Shown here: one piece after another, positions 51,228-60,977 of the stretch | How the letters are laid out: each line of letters opens with the position of its first letter | Numbering within the stretch: the stretch's first letter is position 1 | From: Prolixibacteraceae bacterium | Lineage (GTDB): Bacteria; Bacteroidota; Bacteroidia; Bacteroidales; Prolixibacteraceae | Direction: 5' to 3' | Assembly (NCBI GenBank): GCA_019459525.1 | Contig: JAIBEY010000101.1 | Span: 24,808-88,807 of the forward strand | DNA length: 64,000 nt | The notes under the pieces: model-generated | Seen by the model: only the letters and a program-made list of their open reading frames with translations | Told to the model about the DNA's origin: nothing | Databases searched by the model: none | Program-made: the position numbers and the translations under genes

Positions 51228-52754
51228 TTACAACTTTATTTTCTCACAAGCTTTCCGTATCCTCCCAATCGTTTCCTCTTTGCCAATCAATTCGCAAATT
51301 TCGAACAGGTCGGGGCCACTGCTTCCGCCAACCAAAGCCAGGCGGATGGGAACCATTACGGCACCAAATCCCCATTCTTTGGCGGTCATGAATGCCGAGA
51401 AGGTTTCTTTAATGGCTTCGGCTTTCCAATCGGTAATGGTTTCGAAAAGCGCTGAAATAGACTCCAGCTTTTCGTTGGTGTCGGCTTTCCATTTCGATTT
51501 AACGGTCTTTTCGTCGTAGCTTTCCGGAGCCTGAAAAAAGAAATGTGCCTGTGCCCAGATGTCTTTCACAAACTCACAGCGCTCTTTAATCATGCCAACA
51601 ATGCGTTCGAGTTTTTGCGGATCGGGATCAATCCCTTTTCCGTTCAGTTCGGGTAGAACCAATGCGGCCAGTTCGGCAGCCGATTTCTGCTGCAAATAAT
51701 GGCGGTTAAACCATTTGGCTTTCTCCGGATCGAACCGTGCACCCGATTTCACAACCCGGGTCAGATCGAAACTTTCGATCAGTTCGTCCATCGAGAAAAA
51801 CTCCTGCTCGGTGCCTGAATTCCAGCCCAAAAGAGCCAGCATGTTTACAAACGCTTCAGGGAAATAACCATCCTCACGATAACCCCGGTACGATTCCCCG
51901 GTAACAGAATCTTTCCAGAGTAACGGAAATACGGGGAACCCCATTTTATCGCCATCGCGTTTGCTCAGTTTCCCTTTCCCTTCAGGTTTCAGGATAAGCG
52001 GAAGGTGCGAAAAACGCGGACGTGTTTCAGAAATGCCCAGCGATTCGTACAATAAAATATGCAGTGGCATGGATGGTAACCATTCTTCGCCGCGGATGAC
52101 ATGGGTAATATTCATCAGGTGATCGTCAACCACATTGGCCAGGTGGTAAGTGGGCATACCGTCAGATTTATACAAAACCTTATCGTCGAGCTGATTGGTA
52201 TTAAACGACACCCGGCCGCGTATCAAGTCCTCTTCCACGATATCACGGTTTTCGGGCATTTTAAACCTGATTACATAGGGTTTGCCACTTTCCAAGCGTT
52301 CCTGAACCTCTTCTGCGGATAGGGTCAGCGAATTTTTCAACCCGTTGCGGGTGTGTAAATCGTATGAAAAAACCTCCTTTTTCGCCTCAGCCTCTTTCCG
52401 GAATTCATCCAGTTCTTCAGCAGTATCAAAAGCATAATAAGCGAAGCCGTTTTCAATCAACCTATCCGCATATTTTTTATACATCGGTTTACGCTCGCTC
52501 TGGCGGTACGGCCCCAAATCACCGCCGAAACCAACACCTTCGTCGGGCACCAAACCGCACCATTTCAACGATTCGATGATGTATTCTTCGGCTCCAGGAA
52601 CAAACCGGTTCTGATCGGTATCTTCAATGCGCAACAGAAAATCGCCACCGTGTTTTTTCGCGAATAAATAATTGAATAAAGCAGTGCGGACACCTCCCAT
52701 ATGCAGTGGGCCGGTTGGACTTGGAGCAAACCTAACCCTCACTTTTCTTTCCAT
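51228..52754 (-). CDS. gltX: Glutamyl-tRNA synthetase
   Basis: A 508-residue class I synthetase. The HIGH-type motif is in RFAPSPTGPLHMGGVRTALF (HMGG variant), the KMSKS-type loop in KGKLSKRDGD, and the C-terminal anticodon-binding helical domain contains AKWFNRHYLQ. It charges tRNA-Glu in the cytoplasm. Length is normal. Convergent with uppP; on its upstream side is the divergent S46 peptidase gene, with 230 nt between them. Confidence 0.97.
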   Translation of the reverse strand: MERKVRVRFAPSPTGPLHMGGVRTALFNYLFAKKHGGDFLLRIEDTDQNRFVPGAEEYIIESLKWCGLVPDEGVGFGGDLGPYRQSERKPMYKKYADRLIENGFAYYAFDTAEELDEFRKEAEAKKEVFSYDLHTRNGLKNSLTLSAEEVQERLESGKPYVIRFKMPENRDIVEEDLIRGRVSFNTNQLDDKVLYKSDGMPTYHLANVVDDHLMNITHVIRGEEWLPSMPLHILLYESLGISETRPRFSHLPLILKPEGKGKLSKRDGDKMGFPVFPLLWKDSVTGESYRGYREDGYFPEAFVNMLALLGWNSGTEQEFFSMDELIESFDLTRVVKSGARFDPEKAKWFNRHYLQQKSAAELAALVLPELNGKGIDPDPQKLERIVGMIKERCEFVKDIWAQAHFFFQAPESYDEKTVKSKWKADTNEKLESISALFETITDWKAEAIKETFSAFMTAKEWGFGAVMVPIRLALVGGSSGPDLFEICELIGKEETIGRIRKACEKIKL

Positions 52755-52911
52755 GATTTTTGCTGATTAAAATTTCGCCACAAAGATAACATTTCTGAAG
52801 GTCGGGAATAATTTTTAGATTACAGTAAATCAAAATCAGGGTGAATTGTTCTGCTTCAACCCACTGTTAACTGATATTAACATGATTTTTCCCATGCTAA
52901 TGAAGAAATGA

Positions 52912-52941
52912 TTTGTAGATAAGCATATATCCATATCTTTG
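52912..52941 (+). promoter_or_regulatory. Promoter of the S46 peptidase gene
   Basis: TTTG (52912-52915), 18-nt spacer, TATCTTTG (52934-52941): one of the best -33/-7 matches in the window. It predicts a leader of about 37 nt. Confidence 0.65.
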
Positions 52942-52984
52942 CCTGCTAAATGTTCTAAATTTTTATCTTTTTTTAATTTTTCTA

Positions 52985-55138
52985 ATGAAACGATTTTTAG
53001 CAATAGTCGCATTCATTCAGGTTATTACACCTGCAATGGTAAAAGCTGACGAGGGAATGTGGTTACCGGCTTTGGTTGAGAAGCTGAACATCACACAAAT
53101 GAAGGAGAAGGGATTGTCGCTGGATGCCGAAGAAATATACAGCATTAACCATTCGAGCCTGAAAGATGCAGTAGTGGCTCTTGATCACGGATCGTGTACG
53201 GCTGAACTTATTTCAGCTGAAGGTTTGCTGTTAACCAACCACCATTGCGGATTCGACGAAATCCAGGAACACAGTACCGTTGACCACGATTACCTGAAAA
53301 ATGGGTTCTGGGCAAAAACCAAAGAAGAAGAATTGGCAAATCCCGGGAAATCGGCTTCATTTTTAATTAAGTTTGAAGATGTGACCGAAAAGATCATGCC
53401 CGAACTGAACGAACAAATGACTGCCGACGAACGCAACAAAAAGGTTCGTGAACTTTCTTCGAAAATTGAAAAAGAAGCCTCTGCCGATACCCACTACGAA
53501 GCTCGGGTTCAGGCGCTTTACAACGATAATAAATACTACCTGTTTGTTTACGAAACATTCCGCGATATCCGGCTGGTTGGAGCTCCACCGCAATCGATGG
53601 GAAAATTTGGTGGTGACACCGACAACTGGATGTGGCCACGCCATACCGCCGATTTTAGTATGTTCCGCATTTACTGCGGTAAAGACGGAAAACCGGCCGC
53701 TTACTCAAAAGATAATGTACCGTACAAACCCAAACATCATTTACCTATTTCGCTGAAAGGCTATAAAATGAATGATTTTGCCATGGTTTTAGGTTACCCC
53801 GGAAGTACCAACCGCTATAAAACATCGCACGGGATTGAATACACCATGAACGTGACTAATCCGATCAGGATTAAGGCCAGGGGCGAAAAACAACGGATCA
53901 TGCAGGAATTTATGAGCACTTCGCGCAAAGCCCGCATCATGTATTCGGCTAAATATGCCCGCAGCTCGAACTACTACAAATACAGCATCGGTCAAAACCA
54001 GGGCCTTGAAAACCTGAATGTACTGGAAAAGAAAAAACAGCTTGAAGATAAATTTACGCAGTGGGTAAATGCCGATGCACAGCGCAAAGCGAAATACGGC
54101 GATGCCCTGAACATGATTGCCGATTCCTATAAAAACCTCGATGATGAAATCGCATTCGAATACATGATTGAGTCGATGGTTCGCGGACCCGAAATTTTCT
54201 ATTTTGCCTACCGCACCCGCCCGTTATACGATGCGTTAAAATCTGACAAAAATTCGGAACACATCAATTTAGCCAGCGAACGGGTTAAAGGTGGACTGGA
54301 CGAATTCTTTAAAGATTACGACTCGGAAACCGACCAGAAAATTGCAGCAGCGCTTTTTAAAACGTACCAGGAAAATGTTGCCCCTCAATACCATCCTCCA
54401 TTTTTCAAAATCGTGAAAGCCAAATATGGCAACGATTTCGAAAAATACACCAAAGAATTGTACGCCAAATCCATTTTTGGAAGCCAGGATCGTTTGGTCG
54501 ATTTCTTCGAAACACCCAAAGCTAAAGTGCTCGAAAAAGATCCGCTGTTCCAGGTATCACTCGAAATTTTCAGGATGATGGGACTTATTGGCGACGAAAC
54601 AAGCAAAACTGCCGAAGCCCTTGCCAAAGGAAACCGTTTGTTTGTAGGTGGCTTACTCGAAATGGAAGCCGACAAAAAATTCTATCCGGATGCCAATTCA
54701 AGCATGCGTTTAACTTACGGAACTGTGGGCGACTACATTCCGCGCGATGGCGTTAAATACAGCTATTACACAACCTTGCAGGGTTATCTCGAAAAAGAGA
54801 TTCCGGGCGACGACGAATTTGATGTACCGGCCAAGCTGAAAGAATTGTATGCAGCTAAAGACTTTGGCCGCTATGCTGATGCCGACGGAACCCTGCGTAC
54901 CTGCTTCACCACCAACAATGACATTACCGGCGGTAACTCCGGAAGCCCGGTGATTAATGCCAAAGGCGAACTGATTGGTGTTGCCTTTGACGGGAACTGG
55001 GAAGCCATGAGCGGCGACATCGCTTTCGAAAACGAATTGCAAAAATGTATCAATGTGGATATCCGTTTTGTGCTGTGGACCATCGACAAAATGGGCGGCG
55101 CGCAAAACCTGATTGATGAAATGACCATAGCAAACTAA
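52985..55138 (+). CDS. S46-family dipeptidyl-peptidase (DPP7 type)
   Basis: A 717-residue secreted or periplasmic peptidase that removes N-terminal dipeptides. Signal peptide to about KADEG. The catalytic triad is visible: His in LLTNHHCGFDE (86/87), Asp223 in WPRHTADF, Ser652 in TGGNSGSPV. Residue 670, 18 after the catalytic Ser, is Gly in VAFDGNWEAMSGD. In this family that position separates DPP7 (Gly, hydrophobic P1) from DPP11 (Arg, acidic P1), so a DPP7-like specificity is expected. Monocistronic with a strong promoter and terminator. Confidence 0.94.
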   Translation: MKRFLAIVAFIQVITPAMVKADEGMWLPALVEKLNITQMKEKGLSLDAEEIYSINHSSLKDAVVALDHGSCTAELISAEGLLLTNHHCGFDEIQEHSTVDHDYLKNGFWAKTKEEELANPGKSASFLIKFEDVTEKIMPELNEQMTADERNKKVRELSSKIEKEASADTHYEARVQALYNDNKYYLFVYETFRDIRLVGAPPQSMGKFGGDTDNWMWPRHTADFSMFRIYCGKDGKPAAYSKDNVPYKPKHHLPISLKGYKMNDFAMVLGYPGSTNRYKTSHGIEYTMNVTNPIRIKARGEKQRIMQEFMSTSRKARIMYSAKYARSSNYYKYSIGQNQGLENLNVLEKKKQLEDKFTQWVNADAQRKAKYGDALNMIADSYKNLDDEIAFEYMIESMVRGPEIFYFAYRTRPLYDALKSDKNSEHINLASERVKGGLDEFFKDYDSETDQKIAAALFKTYQENVAPQYHPPFFKIVKAKYGNDFEKYTKELYAKSIFGSQDRLVDFFETPKAKVLEKDPLFQVSLEIFRMMGLIGDETSKTAEALAKGNRLFVGGLLEMEADKKFYPDANSSMRLTYGTVGDYIPRDGVKYSYYTTLQGYLEKEIPGDDEFDVPAKLKELYAAKDFGRYADADGTLRTCFTTNNDITGGNSGSPVINAKGELIGVAFDGNWEAMSGDIAFENELQKCINVDIRFVLWTIDKMGGAQNLIDEMTIAN

Positions 55139-55159
55139 GATTTGATTTTTATTATACCC

Positions 55160-55193
55160 GAAAGACTCGTATTTTTACGGGTCTTTCTTTTTT
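55160..55193 (+). terminator. Terminator after the S46 peptidase gene
   Basis: Stem GAAAGACTCGTA (55160-55171) with TACGGGTCTTTC (55176-55187), with one G-U pair, loop TTTT, followed by TTTTTT. Confidence 0.9.
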
Positions 55194-55282
55194 AAATTCA
55201 CAAGGTACAAACAGAAGCCGGGCAAATTAATACCAATCGGTTATAACAGGACGTTAAGATTAACCACTAAAATAAACTCAGG

Positions 55283-55582
55283 ATGATCAAACTAAACACG
55301 ACAACTAAAATCACCTGCTACATCTGCTTATTTGCAGTGATCGTATTATTTACAGGTTGTGCTGATGCTGTTTCGATTAAAGATTGTGTGGTGGACGAAC
55401 CCTACGGTTTCTGGGGTGGATTGTGGCACGGATTTATTGCCCCGATAAGCTTTTTCGTTAGTTTATTCAGCGATAAAGTGGCCCTGTATGCCGTGAATAA
55501 CAATGGAGGCTGGTATGATTTCGGATTTGTATTAGGTGCAGGAATCATTTTCGGCGGCGGAAGCCGGGCAGGTAAAAAATAG
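55283..55582 (+). CDS. Small lipoprotein of unknown function
   Basis: A 99-residue protein with lipoprotein signal VIVLFTGC (lipobox FTGC) after an N-terminal helix. The mature part has two hydrophobic patches (FWGGLWHGFIAPISFFVSLF and FGFVLGAGIIFGGG) and ends in a basic tail. Recalled as a recurrent small Bacteroidota lipoprotein, with no function known to me. It lies 32 nt before rnhA on the same strand, so cotranscription is possible. Confidence 0.7.
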   Translation: MIKLNTTTKITCYICLFAVIVLFTGCADAVSIKDCVVDEPYGFWGGLWHGFIAPISFFVSLFSDKVALYAVNNNGGWYDFGFVLGAGIIFGGGSRAGKK

Positions 55583-55614
55583 CATCAAAAAAAAACGGTA
55601 CGTTAAAATACGGA

Positions 55615-56070
55615 ATGAACATTACAATCTATACTGATGGCGCCGCCCGCGGGAATCCGGGTCCGGGCGGATACGGAGTTGTCCTTTTATCCGGCCAGTT
55701 CCGGAAAGAATTGTCCGACGGGTTTGAGTTGACCACCAACAACCGCATGGAGCTGCTGGCCGTAATTGCCGGTTTAGAAGCCCTGAAAATGGAGAACTCG
55801 CAGGTTACCATCTATTCCGACTCGAAATACGTGGTTGATGCCGTGGAAAAAGGCTGGATTTGGAACTGGATAAAAATCCGGTTCAAAGGCAAAAAAAACG
55901 AGGACCTTTGGCTGCGGTTCGTGAAGATCTACCAAAAACACCAGGTCAAATTTGTCTGGGTGAAAGGCCATGCCAACATTCCGGAAAACGAACGCTGCGA
56001 CCAACTGGCCGTTGCAGCCTCCATGCAGCCCCGTTTAAAAAAAGACAGCGGATATCTGGCAAGCCTGTAA
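55615..56070 (+). CDS. rnhA: Ribonuclease HI
   Basis: A 151-residue RNase H that cuts RNA in RNA-DNA hybrids. MNITIYTDGAARGNPGPGGY carries the first catalytic Asp. The catalytic Glu is in TTNNRMELLAVIAGLEAL, the next Asp in YSDSKYVVD, and VKGHANIPENERCDQLA holds the His/Asp end of the DEDD set. Complete and normal length. With rnhB at 46325, both RNase H classes are encoded within 10 kb. Confidence 0.96.
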   Translation: MNITIYTDGAARGNPGPGGYGVVLLSGQFRKELSDGFELTTNNRMELLAVIAGLEALKMENSQVTIYSDSKYVVDAVEKGWIWNWIKIRFKGKKNEDLWLRFVKIYQKHQVKFVWVKGHANIPENERCDQLAVAASMQPRLKKDSGYLASL

Positions 56071-56130
56071 TCGGGCATTACCAAATCCGTGTCAAAATGC
56101 TACTTTTACCGATTCAAAAAAAAGAACTGA

Positions 56131-57369
56131 ATGAACGCCCTTTACAATCTATCCATTTTCCTGTATTCGATACTGATTAAAATTACGGCACCGTTTAATA
56201 TCAAAGCCAGCCAGATTAATAAAGGACGCCGGCAAACCTTTGCCATACTTCAGGGCAGCATCAAACACGACCGCCCTGCCATCTGGGTGCACTGCGCCTC
56301 GTTGGGCGAGTTCGAGCAAGGCCGCCCGATTATCGAAACAATCCGCAGGCAATATCCCGAATACCAGATTTTACTGAGCTTTTTCTCTCCTTCAGGATAC
56401 GAGATCCGCAAAAATTACGAACTGGCCGATTGCATTTTTTATTTGCCTGCCGATACCCAAAGGAATGCTAAAAAGCTGATTGAGCTGATCCGCCCGGAAA
56501 TGGTTTTCTTTGTGAAATACGAATTTTGGTTCCACTACATCAACGAACTGAAGAAGAAAAATATTCCGCTTTACCTGTTTTCTGCCATTTTCCGCGAAAA
56601 CCAATTGTTTTTCAAAAATACCCCGTGGGCCAAATGGTACAGGCAAATGCTGCATGGTTTTGCGCATTTTTTCGTTCAGGATCAAAAATCGGTTGAATTA
56701 CTGGCTGGGCTAGGATTCCGGAATGTGACCAAAGCCGGGGACACCCGGTTCGACCGCGTAGCCGAAATTGCCCGCAATGGAAAAAACATTCCGCTGATTG
56801 AAAAATTTAAAGGAAACAGTCAGTTGGTGATTGCAGGTAGCACCTGGAAACCCGACGAAGAACTGCTGGCCCGGTATATCCACAGCCATCCGGATACGAA
56901 ATTTATTATTGCACCACACGAAACCAAGCACGGAAATGTGGAAAGGTTAATAAGTCTGTTGAAAACCCCTGTTATTTGTTATACAGAAGCTACCGAAGAA
57001 TCGGTTATGAACAAACAGGTACTGGTTGTTGATACCATCGGATTGCTGTCGTCGATTTACAGGTATGCCGATTTAGCTTACATCGGAGGTGGCTTTGGGG
57101 TAGGAATACACAACACACTGGAGGCTGCCATTTTTGGTATGCCCATCGTGTTTGGCCCCAATTACCTCAGGTTTAACGAGGCCACCAGCATGGTCGGATT
57201 GGGTGTTGCCTTCCCCGTTTCTGACTACGACACACTCCAGGCTATCCTTAGCGATTTGCTTTCTGACGACACCAAACGCGCATCCATCTCGCTGCAATGC
57301 ACGGCATATACTAATCAAAATCTGGGAGCAACAAACATTATTTTAAACAAAGTTTTTAACAAGTTTTAA
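56131..57369 (+). CDS. kdtA: 3-deoxy-D-manno-octulosonic acid transferase
   Basis: A 412-residue inner-membrane-anchored GT-B enzyme that adds Kdo to lipid A precursor. The N-terminus (NALYNLSIFLYSILIKITAP) is the anchor. WVHCASLGEFEQGRPI is the conserved acceptor-side block with the catalytic Glu. KYEFWFHYI, ITGDTRFDR-type KAGDTRFDRV and YIGGGFGVGIHNTLEAA complete the signature. It shows that the organism makes Kdo-containing lipopolysaccharide or lipooligosaccharide. It sits 60 nt after rnhA. Confidence 0.96.
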   Translation: MNALYNLSIFLYSILIKITAPFNIKASQINKGRRQTFAILQGSIKHDRPAIWVHCASLGEFEQGRPIIETIRRQYPEYQILLSFFSPSGYEIRKNYELADCIFYLPADTQRNAKKLIELIRPEMVFFVKYEFWFHYINELKKKNIPLYLFSAIFRENQLFFKNTPWAKWYRQMLHGFAHFFVQDQKSVELLAGLGFRNVTKAGDTRFDRVAEIARNGKNIPLIEKFKGNSQLVIAGSTWKPDEELLARYIHSHPDTKFIIAPHETKHGNVERLISLLKTPVICYTEATEESVMNKQVLVVDTIGLLSSIYRYADLAYIGGGFGVGIHNTLEAAIFGMPIVFGPNYLRFNEATSMVGLGVAFPVSDYDTLQAILSDLLSDDTKRASISLQCTAYTNQNLGATNIILNKVFNKF

Positions 57370-57505
57370 AGACCGCATTTTAAAAAGAACACCCTCCGGA
57401 ACAATCATTCCTAAACATCTTTCATTCAGTCCATTTCCGGGAAACCACAAACCGAAAATTCAAATTCTAATTTTCATTTTTGGGAACTTTTTCTGTTCAT
57501 AAAAA

Positions 57506-57536
57506 TGTTAATTTATTGATCGTCATAAAATTAACA
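57506..57536 (+). promoter_or_regulatory. Inverted repeat upstream of nrdJ, candidate operator
   Basis: A perfect 9-bp dyad: TGTTAATTT (57506-57514), 13-nt spacer, AAATTAACA (57528-57536). It lies in the 328-nt gene-free region 57370-57697. A TATCTTGC further down (near 57602) resembles a -7 element with one mismatch. No complete NrdR-box pair was recognised. Confidence 0.4.
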
Positions 57537-57697
57537 CTTTCAAGTTGATAACTTTTAGAATATTTCCCTGATTTAGTATTCCATTTTTTAAACACAGCCC
57601 GTATCTTGCATACAGCAAAAACAAACAAACGTGAGTCAAAAATTCTATCACGTTTACAATCGATTACCAATTATTAAAGATCAAAATTTTTTGGGTT

Positions 57698-60265
57698 ATG
57701 GCATTCAAAAACGTGGCAATTGAGCCCCAAACAGGCACGAAAACGTACTCCCAGGATGAAGCCTTTCAGGCCTCGCTGGAATATTTTAAGGGAGATGACC
57801 TTGCTGCAAGGGTCTGGGTTAACAAGTATGCATTGAAGGATTCGTTCGGACACCTGTACGAACAAACTCCTGATGATATGCACAGACGACTCGCTTCGGA
57901 AATTGCAAGAATCGAGAAGAACTATGAGAATCCGATGACCGAGGATGAGATTTTCGCACTCCTGAAGGACTTTAAATACATCGTCCCACAGGGTGGCCCA
58001 ATGACTGGTATTGGAAACGATTTTCAGATCGCATCGCTATCCAACTGTTTCGTGATTGGCAACGAAGGCCATTCCGATTCGTACGGCGGCATCATGAAAG
58101 TTGATCAGGAACAGGTACAACTGATGAAACGCCGCGGAGGTGTGGGTCACGATCTTTCTCACATCCGTCCCAAAGGCTCGCCGGTTAAAAACTCAGCTTT
58201 AACCTCAACCGGCATTGTTCCGTTTATGGAACGCTATTCCAATTCGACCCGCGAAGTGGCTCAGGATGGCCGTCGTGGCGCTTTAATGCTTTCAGTCTCG
58301 ATCAAACATCCGGATGCCGAATCGTTTATCGACGCCAAACTCGAACAGGGAAAAGTAACCGGGGCAAACGTTTCGGTGAAAATTCACGACGACTTTATGC
58401 AGACTGTTGAATCCGGAGAAAAGTACATGACTCAGTATCCGATCGACGCCAAACACCCGAAATATACCAAAGAAATTGATGCCGACGGACTTTGGAAAAA
58501 GATTGTTCACAACGCATGGAAATCGGCAGAACCTGGAATTTTATTCTGGGACACCATTATCAGGGAATCGGTTCCTGATTGTTATGCCGACCTGGGCTAC
58601 AAAACAGTTTCGACGAATCCTTGCGGCGAAATTCCGTTGTGCCCCTACGATAGCTGCCGCCTGATTGCCGTAAACCTGTATGCCTACGTCGAAAATCCAT
58701 TTACGCCAAAGGCTAAATTTAATTTCGACCTGTTTAAAAAACACGTGGGTTACGCACAGCGCATGATGGACGACATCATCGACCTGGAATTGGAAAAAAT
58801 TAACGGAATCCTCGGAAAAATAGACGAAGATCCGGAAAACGAAGACATTAAACACATCGAACGTTCGATGTGGCTGAAAATACAGACCAAAGCCAACGAA
58901 GGACGCCGCACCGGTGTTGGGATTACGGCTGAAGGCGATATGCTGGCCGCATTAGGCCTGCGCTACGGTAGCGACGATGCAACCGATTTCAGCGAAGAAA
59001 TCCACAAAACAGTAGCGCTGGAAGCCTACCGCTCGTCGGTAAATATGGCGAAAGAACGTGGTGCCTTTGCCATTTACAGCACCGAGCGCGAAAAGAACAA
59101 CCCGATGATCAAACGGTTACGCGCCGAAGACGAAGGATTGTATCAGGACATGGTTAAATACGGCCGCCGCAACATTGCGTTGCTGACTATCGCGCCAACC
59201 GGAACCACCAGTTTAATGACACAAACCACTTCAGTAATTGAACCTGTATTTATGCCCGTTTACAAACGCCGCCGGAAAGTAAACCCGAACGATAAAAACG
59301 TGAAAGTTGACTTTGTTGACGAAGTGGGCGATTCGTGGGAAGAATATGTGGTATTCCACCACAAGTTCAAAGAATGGATGGAAGTAAACGGATACGAACT
59401 GAAAAAGAATTATCCGGAAGCCGACCTCGACGAATTGATTGCCAAATCGCCTTATTACAAAGCCACTTCGAACGATGTGGACTGGATGAACAAGGTGCGC
59501 ATGCAGGGAAAAATCCAGAAATGGGTTGACCACTCCATCAGCGTAACCATCAACCTGCCGGCCGAAGCCGACGAAGAACTGGTGGGCAAACTGTATTTTG
59601 AAGCCTGGAAAAGTGGCTGTAAAGGAGTTACCGTTTACCGCGACGGATCGCGCTCGGGAGTACTGATCTCGAATAAAAAAGAAGAAGCTGAGGTAGAAGA
59701 AAAACACGACAGTGTTTTCCCAACCAAACGCCCTACTGAACTGGATGCCGATGTGGTTCGTTTCCAGAACTCGAAAGACAAATGGGTGGCCTTTATCGGC
59801 ACTATCGACGGACGCCCGTACGAAATCTTCACCGGGTTGTCTGACGATGAGGATGGAATCCTGTTGCCTCGGTCGGTGCAAAGCGGCAAGATCATCAAAA
59901 ACGTTAATCCTGACGGAACCAAACGGTACGATTTCCAATACACCAACAAACAAGGTTACCGCACGACCATCGAAGGATTGTCGTACAAATTTAACCCGGT
60001 TTTCTGGAACTATGCCAAGCTGATTTCAGGAGTATTGCGCCACGGAATGCCTATTCACAAAGTAGTGGATACCGTTACCAGCCTGCAATTCGACAACGAC
60101 ACCATCAACAGTTGGAAAGCCGGTGTAGCCCGCGCCCTGAAAAAATATGTACCCGACGGAACTGTTGCCGAAGGTATTGTTTGCGGCGAATGTGGCCAGC
60201 GCCATGTGATTTATCAGGAAGGTTGCCTGATTTGCCCCGACTGCGGCTCATCAAAATGCGGATGA
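57698..60265 (+). CDS. nrdJ: Adenosylcobalamin-dependent (class II) ribonucleotide reductase
   Basis: An 855-residue reductase that converts ribonucleotides to deoxyribonucleotides with a B12-derived radical, independent of oxygen. Landmarks are SLSNCFVIGN-type ASLSNCFVIGNEGHSDSYGG (first redox Cys), MKRRGGVGHDLSHIRPKGS, the active-site block TNPCGEIPLCPYDSC with Asn, Cys and Glu of the NxCxE motif, and PTGTTSLMTQTTSVIEPVF. The C-terminal tail CGECGQ...CPDCGSSKCG holds the thioredoxin-exchange or zinc cysteines. Complete and single-gene, with a terminator at 60310. Confidence 0.97.
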   Translation: MAFKNVAIEPQTGTKTYSQDEAFQASLEYFKGDDLAARVWVNKYALKDSFGHLYEQTPDDMHRRLASEIARIEKNYENPMTEDEIFALLKDFKYIVPQGGPMTGIGNDFQIASLSNCFVIGNEGHSDSYGGIMKVDQEQVQLMKRRGGVGHDLSHIRPKGSPVKNSALTSTGIVPFMERYSNSTREVAQDGRRGALMLSVSIKHPDAESFIDAKLEQGKVTGANVSVKIHDDFMQTVESGEKYMTQYPIDAKHPKYTKEIDADGLWKKIVHNAWKSAEPGILFWDTIIRESVPDCYADLGYKTVSTNPCGEIPLCPYDSCRLIAVNLYAYVENPFTPKAKFNFDLFKKHVGYAQRMMDDIIDLELEKINGILGKIDEDPENEDIKHIERSMWLKIQTKANEGRRTGVGITAEGDMLAALGLRYGSDDATDFSEEIHKTVALEAYRSSVNMAKERGAFAIYSTEREKNNPMIKRLRAEDEGLYQDMVKYGRRNIALLTIAPTGTTSLMTQTTSVIEPVFMPVYKRRRKVNPNDKNVKVDFVDEVGDSWEEYVVFHHKFKEWMEVNGYELKKNYPEADLDELIAKSPYYKATSNDVDWMNKVRMQGKIQKWVDHSISVTINLPAEADEELVGKLYFEAWKSGCKGVTVYRDGSRSGVLISNKKEEAEVEEKHDSVFPTKRPTELDADVVRFQNSKDKWVAFIGTIDGRPYEIFTGLSDDEDGILLPRSVQSGKIIKNVNPDGTKRYDFQYTNKQGYRTTIEGLSYKFNPVFWNYAKLISGVLRHGMPIHKVVDTVTSLQFDNDTINSWKAGVARALKKYVPDGTVAEGIVCGECGQRHVIYQEGCLICPDCGSSKCG

Positions 60266-60309
60266 TGCCTGAATAGTTGACCAATTTTTTCACAAAAACC
60301 CAATAACCG

Positions 60310-60345
60310 GAGGCTGTCCCTAAAAAAGACAGCCTCTTTTATTTC
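60310..60345 (+). terminator. Terminator after nrdJ
   Basis: Stem GAGGCTGTC (60310-60318) with GACAGCCTC (60328-60336), loop CCTAAAAAA, followed by TTTTATTTC. Confidence 0.88.
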
Positions 60346-60424
60346 AAACAACTATACCGCCAAACAACTGATAATCTATCTAAAAATAGACTTGCAAGTT
60401 ATAGTTAAACTCTGAAAAGTAGGT

Positions 60425-60432
60425 TATATTTG
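60425..60432 (+). promoter_or_regulatory. -7 promoter element for the gene at 60501
   Basis: TATATTTG exactly matches TAnnTTTG, 68 nt before the ATG. It marks the start of a new transcription unit after nrdJ. Confidence 0.4.
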
Positions 60433-60500
60433 GGGATGGGTTTAAGTTATGGGCAAGGTTAAGAGGACATCTCTATTATCAACAATTTCAATTGAATCAT

Positions 60501-60893
60501 ATGAGTGCATTCAAATATAAATTAATCGGATTTGGCTCAATCGTATTCTTTATTGTGTTAATTATTTCTCTGATTTATTTAAGAATGAAATATATAGACG
60601 AAAATGGAATTAAGCCAAAAGAACCACAAACGATAATAAACGACCAAACGACTTATGAACAATCATGGCGAAGTCCAAGAGGTTCTGAATACGCAGAAAT
60701 TGGTAAATTAATAGTTCAAAACAACATTACAATCTGTGGAGAATATCATGTAAAAGAAGTATCGCCTGGCGAATATGTTATTGCATGTTCTCCCGATGGA
60801 ACTAATTGGCAATATTTTGTTGCTTACACTGCAATTGGTAAATTTTATCGTGCATCAGACGAAATGGTTACAAAACTTACTCCTCCGAGATAA
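60501..60893 (+). CDS. Membrane-anchored hypothetical protein
   Basis: 130 residues from ATG 60501 (a TTG at 60492 adds three). One N-terminal helix (about 8-30, LIGFGSIVFFIVLIISLIYL), then a short polar extracytoplasmic domain with two cysteines (ITICGEYH; VIACSPDG) that could form a disulfide. The segment EYVIACSPDGTNWQYFVAYT suggests a small beta-rich fold. No family recognised. Codon use is clearly AT-richer than in nrdJ, which fits an accessory gene. Confidence 0.65.
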   Translation: MSAFKYKLIGFGSIVFFIVLIISLIYLRMKYIDENGIKPKEPQTIINDQTTYEQSWRSPRGSEYAEIGKLIVQNNITICGEYHVKEVSPGEYVIACSPDGTNWQYFVAYTAIGKFYRASDEMVTKLTPPR

Positions 60894-60977
60894 TTAACTA
60901 AGAATCTGCAAAAATGAACTATAAACATGGTTGAAAGTTAACTTGAACCGTTGTATATATAAACTAAACTTTGACCT

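Noticed and set aside
59231..59953. 240-codon open frame on the minus strand
   Set aside because: It lies wholly antisense to the well-supported nrdJ; its composition is that of a frame shadow, and no motif is recognised.
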